Positions 31,673 through 47,585 of a stretch of DNA of 64,000 bases are shown here, in pieces. How positions within the stretch are numbered: the first letter of the stretch is position 1; every line of letters begins with the position of its first letter. The position numbers were made by a program, and so were the translations under genes. The notes under the pieces are model-generated. The model saw nothing but the letters and a program-made list of their open reading frames with translations. It searched no databases and was not told the origin of the DNA. Source of the stretch: Cryoendolithus antarcticus (taxonomy: Eukaryota > Ascomycota > Dothideomycetes > Cladosporiales > Cladosporiaceae). The stretch is taken from positions 310,001 through 374,000 of the forward strand of contig NAJO01000009.1 in NCBI GenBank assembly GCA_002077065.1. The letters run 5' to 3'.

Positions 31673-32733
31673 CTACCAGTTGGTCTCAGGGGCAGCCGGC
31701 TTCGAGTCAGCATTCTCGCCAGTCCAACCCGCATTCCCAGCCTCAGCCGGCGCAGAGCTAGCAGCCCAGTCGGCACCATCAGCGTCCCACGAGCTAGCAG
31801 CGGGCGCACCAGCAGTGTTGGACGCAGCGGCGAAGGCACCCGCAGTGCCGCCGCTAACCTCCCACTCGTTGTTGAAGCCGCTCTCGACAGCGCCGGGGCC
31901 GACCTCGTCAACACCAGGAGCCTTGGCCTCGTCGGCATTGCCGTCCTTGTTCTCCTCCGCCTCGGGGTCGCGGTAGAAGTACAAATCAGTCATGACGTCC
32001 CACTCAGCCTCACGGGACGCGAGGGTGCCGCGAAGACGGAGCACCTCACGAGCGAGCATCCACCAGATAAGACCGATGGCGTGGCGGCCCTTGTTGTTCG
32101 TCGGGATGGCAACATCGACGTACTCGGTTGGCGAGTCGGAGTCGCACAAGGCGATGACGGGGATATTGACGTAGGAGGCCTCCTTGATGGCTTGGGCGTC
32201 AGTGCGGGGGTCGGTGACGATGATCAAGCGGGGCTCTTTGAAGGAACGCGTGATGTAGTTGGTGAAGTTACCCGGGGTGAAGCGACCGGCGATGGCGACG
32301 GCACCGGTGTGCGCGGCGAACTTGAGGACAGCGCGCTGGCCGTAGGGACGGGCGGAGATCACGCAGATGTCGGCTGGGTTGTCGATGGTCACGATGATGC
32401 GAGCAGCGAGGACGATCTTCTCCCTGTATTGAAGTCAGTTTGTGTGGGATGAAGTCTTGGCATATCGAGTTTTGGTGCATAACTTGGTCGCGGATTGCCG
32501 TAGCAGACGCGCAACAGTGATGCGCGCGCAAGCCATACTAGGAAAGAGTGTTTGATGACTTACCAAGTCTTGCCGATGTTGATCACATTGATCCCGTCAG
32601 CCCTCGTCTTCCACAGGTAAGGCTCCATGTGGACCTGCATGTTCTTGCTGCCGAGATGGCACTGGGCGGCCAGCAGCATCTCGATATCCTGTTGAGTGGC
32701 ATTGAAAGCCGCGGGCAGGTTCTTGGCGGCCAT
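31673..32733 (-). CDS. rps0: 40S ribosomal protein S0 (uS2, laminin receptor family)
   Basis: Exon 1 (32564-32733) begins [21 protein letters not shown] 138-nt intron (32424-32563; donor GTAAGT, acceptor ATACAG) interrupts the W codon of NIGKTW, then [16 protein letters not shown] follows in exon 2 (31673-32423). Family blocks include [34 protein letters not shown] and [20 protein letters not shown]. 306 residues, with the usual Ala/Trp/acidic C-terminal tail. It is needed for 18S rRNA maturation and sits on the small subunit. It shares a 228-bp divergent promoter with the mitochondrial uS15 gene, a cytosolic/mitochondrial ribosomal pairing. Confidence 0.95.
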
Positions 32734-32961
32734 GTTTGCGATATCGTTGTGTGAAGAGATAGGTGATGTGGACGAGGGAGGTGGTGTTTCGCAGTGCGTG
32801 TGTAGTGGGATAATTTCGAGGTCGGCGGTTGCGATTTCCAGGACCGAGGAGTGCGCCGCGCTAAGCTCAATCCGGTACATCTGATCCTGGGCTTGGCTCT
32901 CCCGAAGATATTGTGAGATCACGCGAGTCCAGAGGTGTTGGAGTGTAGCATCATCAGCACA

Positions 32962-33999
32962 ATGCCGCCCCGAATACCCCTCTTCCAATGCCTTCGCGTA
33001 CCCGTTGGCCAACACACAAGCGTCACATCTGCACATCACCTTCTGCCCGGACAAACGACATCATCATGGTCCCCTTCACTTTCCATTGCCAATGTCTACG
33101 CTCGGGATGCATCGACGGCAGCCCAGCGACGAAAGCATCGCGATCCATACGCGATTGCACAGGCAAAGGCGAAAAAGGCCGCGAATCTGAGTCGTCAGGC
33201 TGTGCTTAAGCAAGAACGAGCTGGATCCTTGGGCGATCCGATACGGGGAGTTGAGACTCCTTTCTTGCGATCTTTCGACACTGCAGCACTTCCCGCAGAT
33301 CCAGCGGCATCGTCAACTCCGGGACGAAATGATGCGGCAGCGAGTGAAACCCCGGCACAACCACTTAACTTCTATCTCGACAGCAGAGAACTCGACAAGG
33401 GCGTGAAACACAGCAGTTGGCTTTTGTCACCAATGGAGTCAGAGTCAAAAGCAGTGGAATCGACATTCGAAGACTACGACACAGGACGATCCTTGAAGGA
33501 GGACGAAGCGAAGCGAACACAAGAGGAGCAGGCTACTGCTGCAGAGGCACTGCAACGAATAGCTTCACTGGAAATCGGCAGCTCGAAAGATCGCCTACGA
33601 GTGAACAAACAGCGCTGCATCGAGACCTTCGGCCGACATAGCACAGACAGTATCCTCCCGCCCAAACCTCCAGGCGCTCACCCCGCGCCACCGATGGAGA
33701 AGAAGGAGCGAGCCGGCCCAGACACAGGTAGCTCAGAAGTGCAGGTTGCAATTTTGACAGCGAAGATTCGAACGCTGGCAGAGTTTGTGGCGACGCGAGG
33801 GAGGACTGACAGGGTCAACCAGCGGAATTTGAGACTACTGGTGCATAGGCGGCAGAAGCTGCTGCAGTACGTGAGGAGGAAGGAGAGGGGAGGGCCGAGA
33901 TGGCAGAATCTCATAGAGACGTTAGGGTTGACTGAGGGGACTTGGAGAGGAGAGATCACGCTGGGAAGGCCAGATATGATACCTGCTGTTGCTGCATGA
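32962..33999 (+). CDS. Mitochondrial small-subunit ribosomal protein uS15m
   Basis: Single exon, 345 residues from the ATG at 32962. The first ~55 residues are Arg/Ser-rich without acids, as in mitochondrial presequences. The uS15 domain is C-terminal (residues ~235-320): [20 protein letters not shown], then [19 protein letters not shown]. The long N-terminal extension, with a helix rich in Lys/Ala ([20 protein letters not shown]), is typical of fungal Mrps28-type proteins. It presumably binds 15S rRNA in the mitochondrial ribosome. Divergent from rps0. Confidence 0.9.
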   Translation: MPPRIPLFQCLRVPVGQHTSVTSAHHLLPGQTTSSWSPSLSIANVYARDASTAAQRRKHRDPYAIAQAKAKKAANLSRQAVLKQERAGSLGDPIRGVETPFLRSFDTAALPADPAASSTPGRNDAAASETPAQPLNFYLDSRELDKGVKHSSWLLSPMESESKAVESTFEDYDTGRSLKEDEAKRTQEEQATAAEALQRIASLEIGSSKDRLRVNKQRCIETFGRHSTDSILPPKPPGAHPAPPMEKKERAGPDTGSSEVQVAILTAKIRTLAEFVATRGRTDRVNQRNLRLLVHRRQKLLQYVRRKERGGPRWQNLIETLGLTEGTWRGEITLGRPDMIPAVAA

Positions 34000-39223
<5,224 letters not shown>

Positions 39224-39420
39224 GGTGATGATGGTGTGTTTTCGACGTGAGATTCGTGCAGCGGAAGGGCAGCTGGAGATGTTCCAAGCATGCAAGGGAT
39301 ACTGGCATGAAACATGGGGTACAGAATGCTTTTCCGGGCTCTCGACTGCACACGTCTTAAGCAGCTTGGGTCCAAGAGTCAGATCACTGGCATTGAGATC
39401 AAACGGGAACAACTCAGATC

Positions 39421-40027
39421 ATGTTGCGACGACTCGGAGCCCTGCTGCTTTGCCTAGTCTGGGTCTCACCGGCACTAGCTCTCCCTCCATCGAGCCTCGA
39501 GACCTACCGAGAGGTGCGCTAGCCTGCTGGCGTCCTCCTGGAGACCGACAACTGACACTTCAGACCTCCCTCCACCCTCGCCAAAACACCCAATGCCTCC
39601 CCCGCCTTTACGCCACCATCGCCAACAACCCATACAGTCCCTTCGCCTACTACAAAGTCTTCCACGGCTTCAACACAACCTTGAACTTCGTCAATCCGGG
39701 CAACAAGAACCCTCGCGTCATCTCGAACCTCGACGGCGGCTTGCAGATCTGCGCCGCCGCGCAGCAGTGCGTGCAGGCCGCGAAGAATCAGGGCGGTGGG
39801 TACTCGTCTGTGGATGTGCATTATAGGAATTCGACGGGAGTGTGGGAGTGTGTGATGTATTATGGTGCGAATCGAGATAAGACGTATTGTGATGTGGTTG
39901 ATGGGGATGTGGGGGAGGGGTATGGGTACAGTACGTGATATGGTGGAGGGGTTGTGGTCAATGGGCGAGGTGATATGTGGCAGGCTGTTATCACTCAATT
40001 CGAAGCACCTGCAGTGACCACATGTAG
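39421..40027 (+). CDS. Small secreted Cys-containing protein
   Basis: Exon 1 (39421-39513) encodes a signal peptide, MLRRLGALLLCLVWVSPALA. A 50-nt intron (39514-39563; donor GTGCGC, branch CTGAC, acceptor TTCAG) leads to exon 2. This contains NTQCLPRLY, LQICAAAQQCVQAAKNQGGG and VWECVMYYGANRDKTYC. Exon 2 either stops at 39936-39938, or a second intron (39931-39983; donor GTACGT) adds a tail with two further Cys ending at 40025-40027. Mature protein is ~130-150 residues and extracellular. I do not recognise the family. A small, Cys-containing secreted protein could be an effector or cell-wall protein, which is inference only. Confidence 0.6.
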
Positions 40028-40094
40028 CTGACACAGCAATGGGCGTTCGAACGGAGATGCAATCATTATCTGTGCTATGCGGCATCTGGATGAC

Positions 40095-41309
40095 CTATGC
40101 CGCTGTCGGGACTACAACTCCGTTGCCGTTGGCGTGGCCGTTCCCATTAGTAGCTTCAATCTCACTGGTAGCTCCATTTCCGTTCGTAGTACCGTTCCCA
40201 TTGGTAGCTCCATTTCCCTTCGTCTCCCTCTCCTTGATCCCTGCTCTCACTCGTGGCAAGATATGACGCCCGTAGTCGATGGCATCGTTCAGGTTGTCGT
40301 ACCCACGAATGGAGATGAGGTCGCATCCAAGATCCACATAATCCAATATTGACTCCGACACAACGTCCCAAGACCCAACAAGCGCAGTCGAAGCACCACG
40401 AGCATTCGTCGCAGTCACAGTGGGGTACCACAAGGCGCGATCTTGTACCTCGCCCTTCTCGGCAATCTCGAGCAGGCGCTTCGAGCCCTCATTCTGAGGC
40501 GTACCGCCAGCTTGCACCGGTCTCCCTCGTGGATCGGCAGAGTTGCCTTTGAGCGCAGCCAGTGTCTTGTGTGCCTTGATCCATGCGAGATCATCAGTCT
40601 CCGCTATGATGGGTCTGAACGTCACCCAGATCCTTGGCCACTCGTTGCGGGGTCGACCAGCCTTCTTAGCTTCGCCGTAGATGCGGTCGATCTGCTGTTT
40701 CGTCTCCTTTAGTGGCTCGCCCCACAGCCCGAAGATGTCACCTAGCGAGCCACCGACACGGTACGCCTCGTCTGAGCTGCCACCGACTGAGATTGGGATC
40801 GATGAGCCATTGACGGGCTTGACGCGAGAGGCGAAGTTCTTAAATTGATAATGCTCGCCCTCCCAATCGAAGGCCTCGGTGGAAGCCCAAGCTCGCTTGA
40901 GGATCTTGATGTACTCCTCGAGTCTGGAGTAGCGTTTATCCTTGACTAGGAAATCGCCCTCGCGTGCTTGGTCCTGATCACTGCCACCGGCGATGAAATG
41001 GACTACGGCGCGACCCCTACTGAGCTGATCGAGGGTTGCGAGAGCTTTGGCTGCTACCGTGGGATACATTGTGTTTGGGCGGAGGGCGACTATGACTTTC
41101 AGTTTCTTGGTATGCGCTGCGATATGGGCAGCTTGGGTGAACGGGTCGAATCCACCAGAATCGTAGGGTTGCAGAGTGTAATTGATGTCGTAGTCATCGA
41201 GATTCCGAGCATACCTGGCAAGATAGTCCGGGTCTATAGGCGCACCCGGAATGGGGTTGAGCTCTGTGGAGGCATTGGGGAACGCGAGGGAGATGAATTC
41301 GACAGGCAT
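40095..41309 (-). CDS. SsuD-like FMNH2-dependent monooxygenase (luciferase-like family)
   Basis: Single exon, 404 residues from the ATG at 41309. The bacterial-luciferase-like (LLM) barrel shows VIVALRPNTMYPTVAAKALA, FIAGGSDQDQAREGD and the ISVGGSSDEAYRVGG block typical of alkanesulfonate monooxygenase SsuD. Such enzymes use reduced flavin and O2 to release sulfite from alkanesulfonates. A role in sulfur scavenging is likely, but a nitrogen-containing or other substrate is possible. The last ~45 residues are an Asn-Gly-rich repeat tail absent from bacterial SsuD. Its stop is 67 bp from the convergent secreted-protein gene. A flavin reductase partner is not seen nearby. Confidence 0.85.
   Translation of the reverse strand: MPVEFISLAFPNASTELNPIPGAPIDPDYLARYARNLDDYDINYTLQPYDSGGFDPFTQAAHIAAHTKKLKVIVALRPNTMYPTVAAKALATLDQLSRGRAVVHFIAGGSDQDQAREGDFLVKDKRYSRLEEYIKILKRAWASTEAFDWEGEHYQFKNFASRVKPVNGSSIPISVGGSSDEAYRVGGSLGDIFGLWGEPLKETKQQIDRIYGEAKKAGRPRNEWPRIWVTFRPIIAETDDLAWIKAHKTLAALKGNSADPRGRPVQAGGTPQNEGSKRLLEIAEKGEVQDRALWYPTVTATNARGASTALVGSWDVVSESILDYVDLGCDLISIRGYDNLNDAIDYGRHILPRVRAGIKERETKGNGATNGNGTTNGNGATSEIEATNGNGHANGNGVVVPTAA
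40115..40235. repeat. Short imperfect repeats encoding an Asn-Gly tail
   Basis: On the plus strand, TTGGTAGCTCCATTT and GTTCCCATT[AG]GTAGC recur within this stretch. In the coding (-) strand they encode repeated TNGNGA/ENGNGT-like units at the C-terminus of the SsuD-like enzyme. This looks like slippage-driven expansion of a short coding repeat. Confidence 0.55.
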
Positions 41310-42225
41310 TTTCGCAAGCCGCCTTGAATGCAAAATCGAAGGATTGGAATAGACAGGATGGATATCGAGAGATTGGGGGAATAGATTACATCTTCACGCA
41401 AAGCCGCACTTCTTACCTCTGCGTTTGTGGCCGGAGCTGTTGTATGGCGATGGCGAGCTTGTCGAGCACGCCATTTGAGAATGCAGCCGATGCTCGGAGT
41501 GCTTACATATCTCTCTGCTGGCGACGATGTGCGGCGATCTCCTACCGTGAGCGAGGTGCAGAGCATCATGCGATTTCTCTGTGGCATGCTATGGTGATGT
41601 GTTATGAACATCGATCCACTCAGCTCTCTGGCGGACGTTGAGCCGCACTTGAAGTGCTGGGCTGCTTCCTGCTCCACCACCGCGAAGAGATCGAAGTAGA
41701 TGCTTATCTTCGCAGCCTCACTTCGTGTGAGCACTCGCTCAAATCATATATTGCGGGTTTCGCTTCGACGGAACGCTGTGTGTTGTTCCAATCGCTGACT
41801 TCCGAGGCGATCTTCATGCAACAACGACGATTTGGTACACATGGACCGTGCATGGCAGAACCTTCAAGTCTTCACGTTCAGCGCCTCATTTCTCTCTTCT
41901 GATCGGTCTGAAAGCAGCAGACCGGAATTTAGCACATGCATCTAGCGTGCGACCCTGTACAGTGCCACACCTAGTCCACGATGATCTGGCGAGGCTTTTG
42001 CTACCATCATGGCCCGTCGACCAGGAGGATGTTGGTCATGTCTTTCTTGACGACCACGGAAACGCACAGGATCACGTTGATGGTAGCAATTTATTTCTTC
42101 TGTCGATCACAGACCTGAGTCGTATTCTCTCGACGTCTCCCAAAAGTCAATACTGCGGGATCAATATCTACAAGATACACACGCCGCCATGCTTGCCACG
42201 GCGACTTCTCAAGCGGCCATCAGGA
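41310..42225. other. Intergenic region
   Basis: 916 bp containing the promoter of the SsuD-like gene (-) and the 3' flank of the first Cys-rich gene (-). Small ORFs on both strands have no motifs. No RNA gene or repeat was recognised. Confidence 0.4.
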
Positions 42226-42636
42226 TCACAGGCTACGCATCAATAGCGCCGCAAGTACAGCCCACAGCGCCCAACTTCCATCAGCAGCTCTGATTCCGTA
42301 CCCATCAGAAGTCGCCGCCTTATTGCAGGTAGATATGGACGGACCACTAGTCGAGTTCGCCGCTCGCAATGCGCAGGAGCCGAAGGTGGAGCTGCTAATA
42401 GGCTGACAGTACTGGAGGCAGCTATTCCAGGACATGACGGGCCCAGAGCAACACTGAGATATGTTTTGCCATGGAGCCTCTGAAGGGAATGGCACGCCAC
42501 AGAGCGGTGTGCTGCTGTCGGTAAAGAGGCCTGGGATGTCACTTTCTGCCAGTTGGCCAGAGGGGCAATTGGCTGTGCCTTCGTCAGTGTCGAGTGCAGT
42601 GAGGATGGAAATAACCGTACTGCTGTTGCGTGCCAT
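42226..42636 (-). CDS. Cys-rich protein with hydrophobic C-terminus, copy 1
   Basis: ORF of 136 residues. Cys pattern: NCPSG, LCGVPF, QCCSGPV, NSCLQYCQPIS, GSCALR, STCNKA. The C-terminus ends in a hydrophobic run (WALWAVLAALLMRSL) preceded by small residues, as in GPI-anchor signals. The N-terminus MARNSSTVISILTALD is only a weak signal peptide. A 48-nt GT-AG segment with a CTGAC branch (donor GTACGG, acceptor GGCACAG, about 42574-42621) lies in frame and may be an intron; splicing would leave 120 residues and no signal peptide. The next gene (43128-43565) has the same core pattern. Possibly a GPI-anchored wall protein; family not recognised. Confidence 0.6.
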   Translation of the reverse strand: MARNSSTVISILTALDTDEGTANCPSGQLAESDIPGLFTDSSTPLCGVPFPSEAPWQNISQCCSGPVMSWNSCLQYCQPISSSTFGSCALRAANSTSGPSISTCNKAATSDGYGIRAADGSWALWAVLAALLMRSL

Positions 42637-43127
42637 GGTGATCCGATTCTATGTCAAGCTAGAAGTTACGCATGTGTACATTTGTAGAAGACGCTGGCGG
42701 AATCGTCGTACTGCGATATCTTCCAGGAGATGTATCAGATGTCGGTCGCGGTAGTCTCAGAGTGGAATCCAATACGCGACAGCGTGGACGGAACAAATGA
42801 TCTTATCGCATTCACGTACCGTTGGATCGTCGTGCCAAGTGTTACAGCCCATACCGCGCCTCATCCTTCGCGCAACTCTAGCGGGAACTTTCGGCGGTAC
42901 AAAGTCAAGTCAGGGTTGGGCTGGTGGTTTCATTACCTTACAACATCGAGATCGCGCATTGCAAGATTGGAATGGCTGGCTGACAGGTTCTACCGTCTAC
43001 ACAGACTTGCCTACACGCAAAGATGTCGCATGGAGACTCTCAAAAGCCATCTAGTCAACGCGTTTTCGAACCAATCCCCCAGCCTCCACTGTTTTCCAGC
43101 GGGACTTGTCGCCATCTGCCGCGGACG
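42637..43127. other. Spacer between tandem Cys-rich genes
   Basis: 491 bp upstream of copy 1 and downstream of copy 2. ORFs of 85-133 residues on the plus strand overlap the region without recognisable features. I looked here for a signal-peptide exon for copy 1 and did not find a convincing one. Confidence 0.4.
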
Positions 43128-43565
43128 CTAACTTCGCAGATGGAAGATATGAGCGAACATCAATAGCAGAAGAAGACCACTTCCCTCCACTCGAAGACCT
43201 CCCGCAGCGTTGGGTCGCTTCGTATTGCAGACAACACCATACCCTGTGATAGGGCCATTCCTGGTGACTTCCATCGCGCATTTCGACATCGGGGAAGTTG
43301 AATTGGAGATGGGTCGACAGTATTGGAAGCAGCCGTTGTACACCGACAGTGGGCCCGAGCAACAGTGCTCAAGCAGAGGCGATGGCTCGCCTGGTATTGA
43401 CATGCCGCAGAGGTATTCGTCCGTTTCATCGAACCATGGCGGGCGGTCTTGGGGGTCTACTGAAGTGCTGAAGCAATTCGCTGCTAGTGGTCAGTCCAGC
43501 GAGCGGCGCGATCGGCGGAGAGCCATACTGTAGTTCCTCTGAAATTGATCAAGTCGTTGAGCCAT
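43128..43565 (-). CDS. Cys-rich protein with hydrophobic C-terminus, copy 2
   Basis: Two exons, 43529-43565 and 43128-43483, with a 45-nt intron (donor GTATGG, branch CTGAC, acceptor CACTAG). This gives 130 residues in one frame. The core LCGMSIPG, EHCCSGPLSVYNGCFQYCRP and NSTSPMSKC matches copy 1 in spacing. The C-terminus has a hydrophobic run (GLLLLLMFAHIFHLRS) consistent with a GPI-anchor or tail-anchor signal. The predicted first exon, MAQRLDQFQRNYT, is not a signal peptide, so the true 5' end may differ. The intron sits at the same place as the optional intron of copy 1. A tandem duplication is the simplest explanation. Confidence 0.55.
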
Positions 43566-44630
43566 TCCGCTCGGCTGGGGTCTCTGTTCGTACTGCCTCG
43601 ACGTTCGTCGCGAGCAGTGTTACTAGTTCGTGAGATGGATTGTCTAATGATACGGTGCCTAAGAAAAGCTCCCTCGAGAAGATGATGAGGGGATACTTAG
43701 TCTTCTATGCGCCCACCGGAGTGACTGCTTCGCCGCTTGATTGCATCGTCGCCAAGCATGCTTGCCGCCCGTGAAGGCCAAGCTACACTCGCGCTGCTAT
43801 CAAACACCTCAGTGAACGTGCGCAAGAGGCGTAGTACGCAGCCAGATTGCCTGGGTTTGCAAGTCTCCTCGAGCAGAAACAAAGTGGTCTGTGGCGGCTG
43901 TGTAACCGCTCGGGTACCTGCAGTAGCGCCTTGGCGAGATGCTCCCTCGATGGATCCTACCTCGCTGTTCAGATTATCTCACGTTGTAATCGAAGCCAAC
44001 CTCATCACATCCTCGGCCACTCTTCGCGCGGACCGGGCTTAGTCCTCATGTCTGACCTGGCACTTGACTCTGCTGCGCAGAATGGGGACTCCCGGCTTGA
44101 TGGACCGCCGATTCAAACTTCATGCTGTCCCTCATCTCCCTCGTCTATGATGGAGCTCACGAACGGCCTATACCGTCTGACACGGCAAACAACATCGCTG
44201 CGTAACCAGACAAGCCATGGCAAGGCTTTTGGCTGGCCAGCTCCCAAGCCTCAGCCTTGTGGGCGCGCCTTTTCGAATTTTCGATGGGAGAGGAACGAAG
44301 CGTATCGATGATTATGTACTCTTGCCCATTGCTATGCCCATACTCTTGTCGCACCGTCTGGTCTCTACTGTTTGCGTCCCCTCAATGGTTTCGTCGAGGT
44401 TCGTGGAGGCATGGGCTACTTATGGCAAGACTTGATTTACATCGTGTGGTAGGACTGTATGCGCTGGCGCAGCCAAACAAGGTAGGCTACAATATTGCTG
44501 TCTCTATTTGTTCAGACCAAGAGCAATGCTTCGTTCTACACCACACAGGAATTACTGCTCTCGCTTTCACTAAGTAGCATAGCGAATCGTCATAGCTACG
44601 AACCCAAGCCAGGGCCTTACTTGGTGTACG
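43566..44630. other. Intergenic region upstream of the SGNH gene
   Basis: 1.1 kb with ORFs up to 154 residues on the plus strand (43847-44311) that carry no motifs and overlap others. No supported gene, RNA or repeat. Confidence 0.4.
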
Positions 44631-47157
44631 ATGCCTTTGCTACTCTTGCGCCTCATACTGTTGGCGAGCTTCGTGGCGCATGCAACAGCAGTGCCCTGGA
44701 ACGTCAGTTACGCACTGCAGCCACGCGTTCATGTTCCAGCCCTCGAGTGGACTGCCTGGGGCGACTCGTTTGCCAGCGGTATCGGAGCCGGAGATCTCGT
44801 CGAATGGGGAGAATGCTGGCGATTTACAGGGGCGTACTCAAAGCAGTTGAACGCGGTCCCGGTGGGTGGGAAGCTTCCCGGAGCCATAGACGCTCGAAAG
44901 CTAAATCACTGCGCCTGCTCTGGTTCCACGACCGCAATAGCGCTGGCGACACAATTCCGCAAGGTCGGAGTAGACCCTCCCATAACGGATCCGCACTGGG
45001 GTAACGATTCTTCCCCTCGCGGGAAGGCTATCTCCGTTGACACGTTCTTCAGGGTTTCGACCAACAGTCGGGCAACCTCGGTTTGGTACGTTGACCATCG
45101 GTGGCGTCGACGTCCAGTTTCCCGAGATCTTGAGATCATGCATCTATGACCTAGGACCGATAAAACCTTGTGAAGAGCAACTCTCCGATACATGGCAACT
45201 GCTGCGTGCACCAGAGCTAGTAACCGTGATCGAACAGGTCATCAACACTGCTATTCGAGCTGGTCGAAAGCAATACTGGGGAAGCAGGTTCAAGCTTTAC
45301 GTGACAGGGTACAACACCTTCTTCAACGCCGATACCGAGATCTGCAGCAACAGGACTTTCAGCATTTGGGGACAACCCAGTAAGAACGCTCTTCTGCTCA
45401 CCAAAGAACTTCGCCACGAATTCAGCAGGATGACAGCAGCTCTCAACATTGTCATACAGCAAGCTGTCGCGCGTCAGGCGCCATATGGTGCCTCTTATGT
45501 CGACTGGCAGAAGCCTGATGCGTTGGCTAAGCATCGATTCTGCGAGCCGACCGTCGTGGAACCCGACAAGAACCGCGAAGATACATGGTTCTTCCACCTT
45601 TCACACATATGCGATACCCCTACCAAGTGGTGCGACGCACTTTGCCGGGCTTTAGACCATCATGTCAAGTCATGCAAGCAGTTACAGATCAAGTATAAGA
45701 CCGACCCCATGAGCATGGCACGCGGCAGGGACAATGCGCTTTGGGACCCGCTGTCAGTCCTCTCGAATGACTCGGACGTCCATGTGGCCATGCTATCAGA
45801 AGTTGGCCGCATCTTCCATCCTACGTACGAGGCACACACTCACATCCGCGATGTTATAGAGGGAATGCTTGATCTGGAAGCGGTACAGATCTTCGCAGCA
45901 CCGCCGGTCATCGCGACTAATGTGACTTTGCCAAAGCCTACGAAGACTAATGTCGTTCGACCGACTTGGATGTTGTCGCGCTATGTATCAGACACCATCG
46001 CTCCGAGTCCCACACCTACATCAGCGTCGGCAGGCACGTCACCATCAGCTCCAGCGCCAGTTTTCACTTCGATATCTCCGTCAGGCATCGCACCGCTACC
46101 CAAACCTCAGCCAGCACCGTCATCATCCAACACTGTGCCACCTGCTTCTATGTGTGTTGGCTACAAATTCTGGTTTACCCACTTCGAGATATTGGGCAGC
46201 TTCGCTGGCCCTGCAATCGGCCAAGATGATCAGGGCGGTGTAAGTGGTCTAGGACTGCTCGAGCAGCTAAGAGGTTGCGGTTCGGTGACCCAGTGGCACT
46301 TCGATTCAAGGTACAATGCAAGCGACTATGCTTGGCAAGCCACCGGGCGACTGCCCGTGACGTTTCGTACTGGCTGCGTCAGACGAGCCATACATTCCGC
46401 AGGCGGTCCCAAAGTCAACATGCAAGGGTGCTACCACGAGGCGTCAAGGAACTCGAAGCGGGATGTTATTGGCCACGCTGGAGTCAGATCGGATGCGCAA
46501 CCGCGGTTGCCTTCCGCGACTGCGCACCCAAATCCAGGTTCTCAGGCATCTTCACGGATCGCTGCTGCCACAACCGCATTCCGAGGCTCCGATGAAGACT
46601 GGGTAGCAAAAGTCGCAAACGAGAGTGTGGCGATAGGTATGGACAATGAGACCAGACATGGCGAGGTTATGGGCAAGATGACACAAGGGACAATCCCTCT
46701 GCACGGTTCTTCCGCAACAGCCAAGGCTCCGTTATCGATCCCAAGCTCCCTCAACGTGCAAGTTGCAACCCTCACCCGATCATGGCATGCCCTGCCAGCG
46801 CAGGTCCCCCCGCCGGCTCCAAAGCATACCGAGGTTCGGGAACCAACAGTCAAGCGGTACGACACACACTGGGACGTATGGTACACCGATTTCGAGATTA
46901 TTGGTGCAAACTTCTCCGAGCCCGCCTTCCAACGCGGTGAAGGTCTTAGACAATGGGTCAAGAGGTGCGGCACGCTGACCTACTGGGAGATGTATCTCAA
47001 TGAGAATGACAAGAGCTTTGTGGTGAGGGGCCGACTTCCAGTCTTCACGGCGCATCGTCTGACGCAGGCGATTGGCTACGCAGGTGGGCCGAAGAACTAT
47101 GGGAGAACGACTTGGTGTTCGGGCATCAAGCTGTTCTTCTTACCATGGCCGATATGA
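44631..47157 (+). CDS. Secreted SGNH-hydrolase protein with two copies of a novel C-terminal module
   Basis: Exons 44631-45000 and 45053-47157; the 52-nt intron (donor GTAACG, branch TTGAC, acceptor TTCAG) fits phase 1. 824 residues. Signal peptide MPLLLLRLILLASFVAHATA. SGNH blocks: nucleophile WGDSFASGIGAG (~42-53), CACSGST, TIGGVDV (the usual block III Asn is replaced by Val), VTGYNTFFN and the catalytic-His region HPTYEAHTHI. A Pro/Ser/Thr linker follows. Then come two related ~95-residue modules, at residues ~490-590 (46153-46442) and ~725-815 (46858-47130). Each has an F-x-I-[IL]-G strand, a CG[ST][LV]T motif and AGGP. KR sites lie between them. The next gene carries a third copy. Likely an extracellular esterase or lipase-like enzyme with accessory domains. 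Confidence 0.8.
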
Positions 47158-47585
47158 AGGGATCGCTAACGATGAAGCACTTCCCGATCGCGAGCACACG
47201 GTGGACTGTGGTAGATGCTTTTACCTGGCGTCGGGATCATACTTTGGACATAGTGTGAGACATGGCAAAGGTGGCGTCGTTTGTGGTGCCTCACTGGCTA
47301 GGAGCTTTGTAATTATCAATCTACGAGCAAGTGCAAGGAGAGAGCAGGCGATGAGAGCGACCATGTGGCGGTTGTAGTATGCTGGCACAAGATCTAGACT
47401 GCAGCATGACCTTGCTGATGCGCTGGCATTGTCGCGTGCAATCGTGCAAGGGAAGGAGGCAAGCTCTATCTGTTTGTTGTCTCTGGTCAAGTAGCACTCA
47501 TACCAATCGTCTACTCCTTGCCCGCTGCTGTACATCTCGTTCTGGGTTGCGACAGACCATAAGGCTGACCATCAGCAGTGCCATC
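47158..47585. other. Spacer between the two module-bearing genes
   Basis: 428 bp. The downstream ORF can be extended upstream to 47379, but that leader is Arg/Cys-rich and lacks a signal peptide, whereas the ATG at 47586 starts one. I therefore treat this stretch as the promoter and 5'UTR. Confidence 0.5.

Noticed and set aside
47379..47585. Upstream extension of the second module-bearing protein
   Set aside because: The extension is Arg/Cys-rich and places the signal peptide internally; the ATG at 47586 gives a normal secreted protein.
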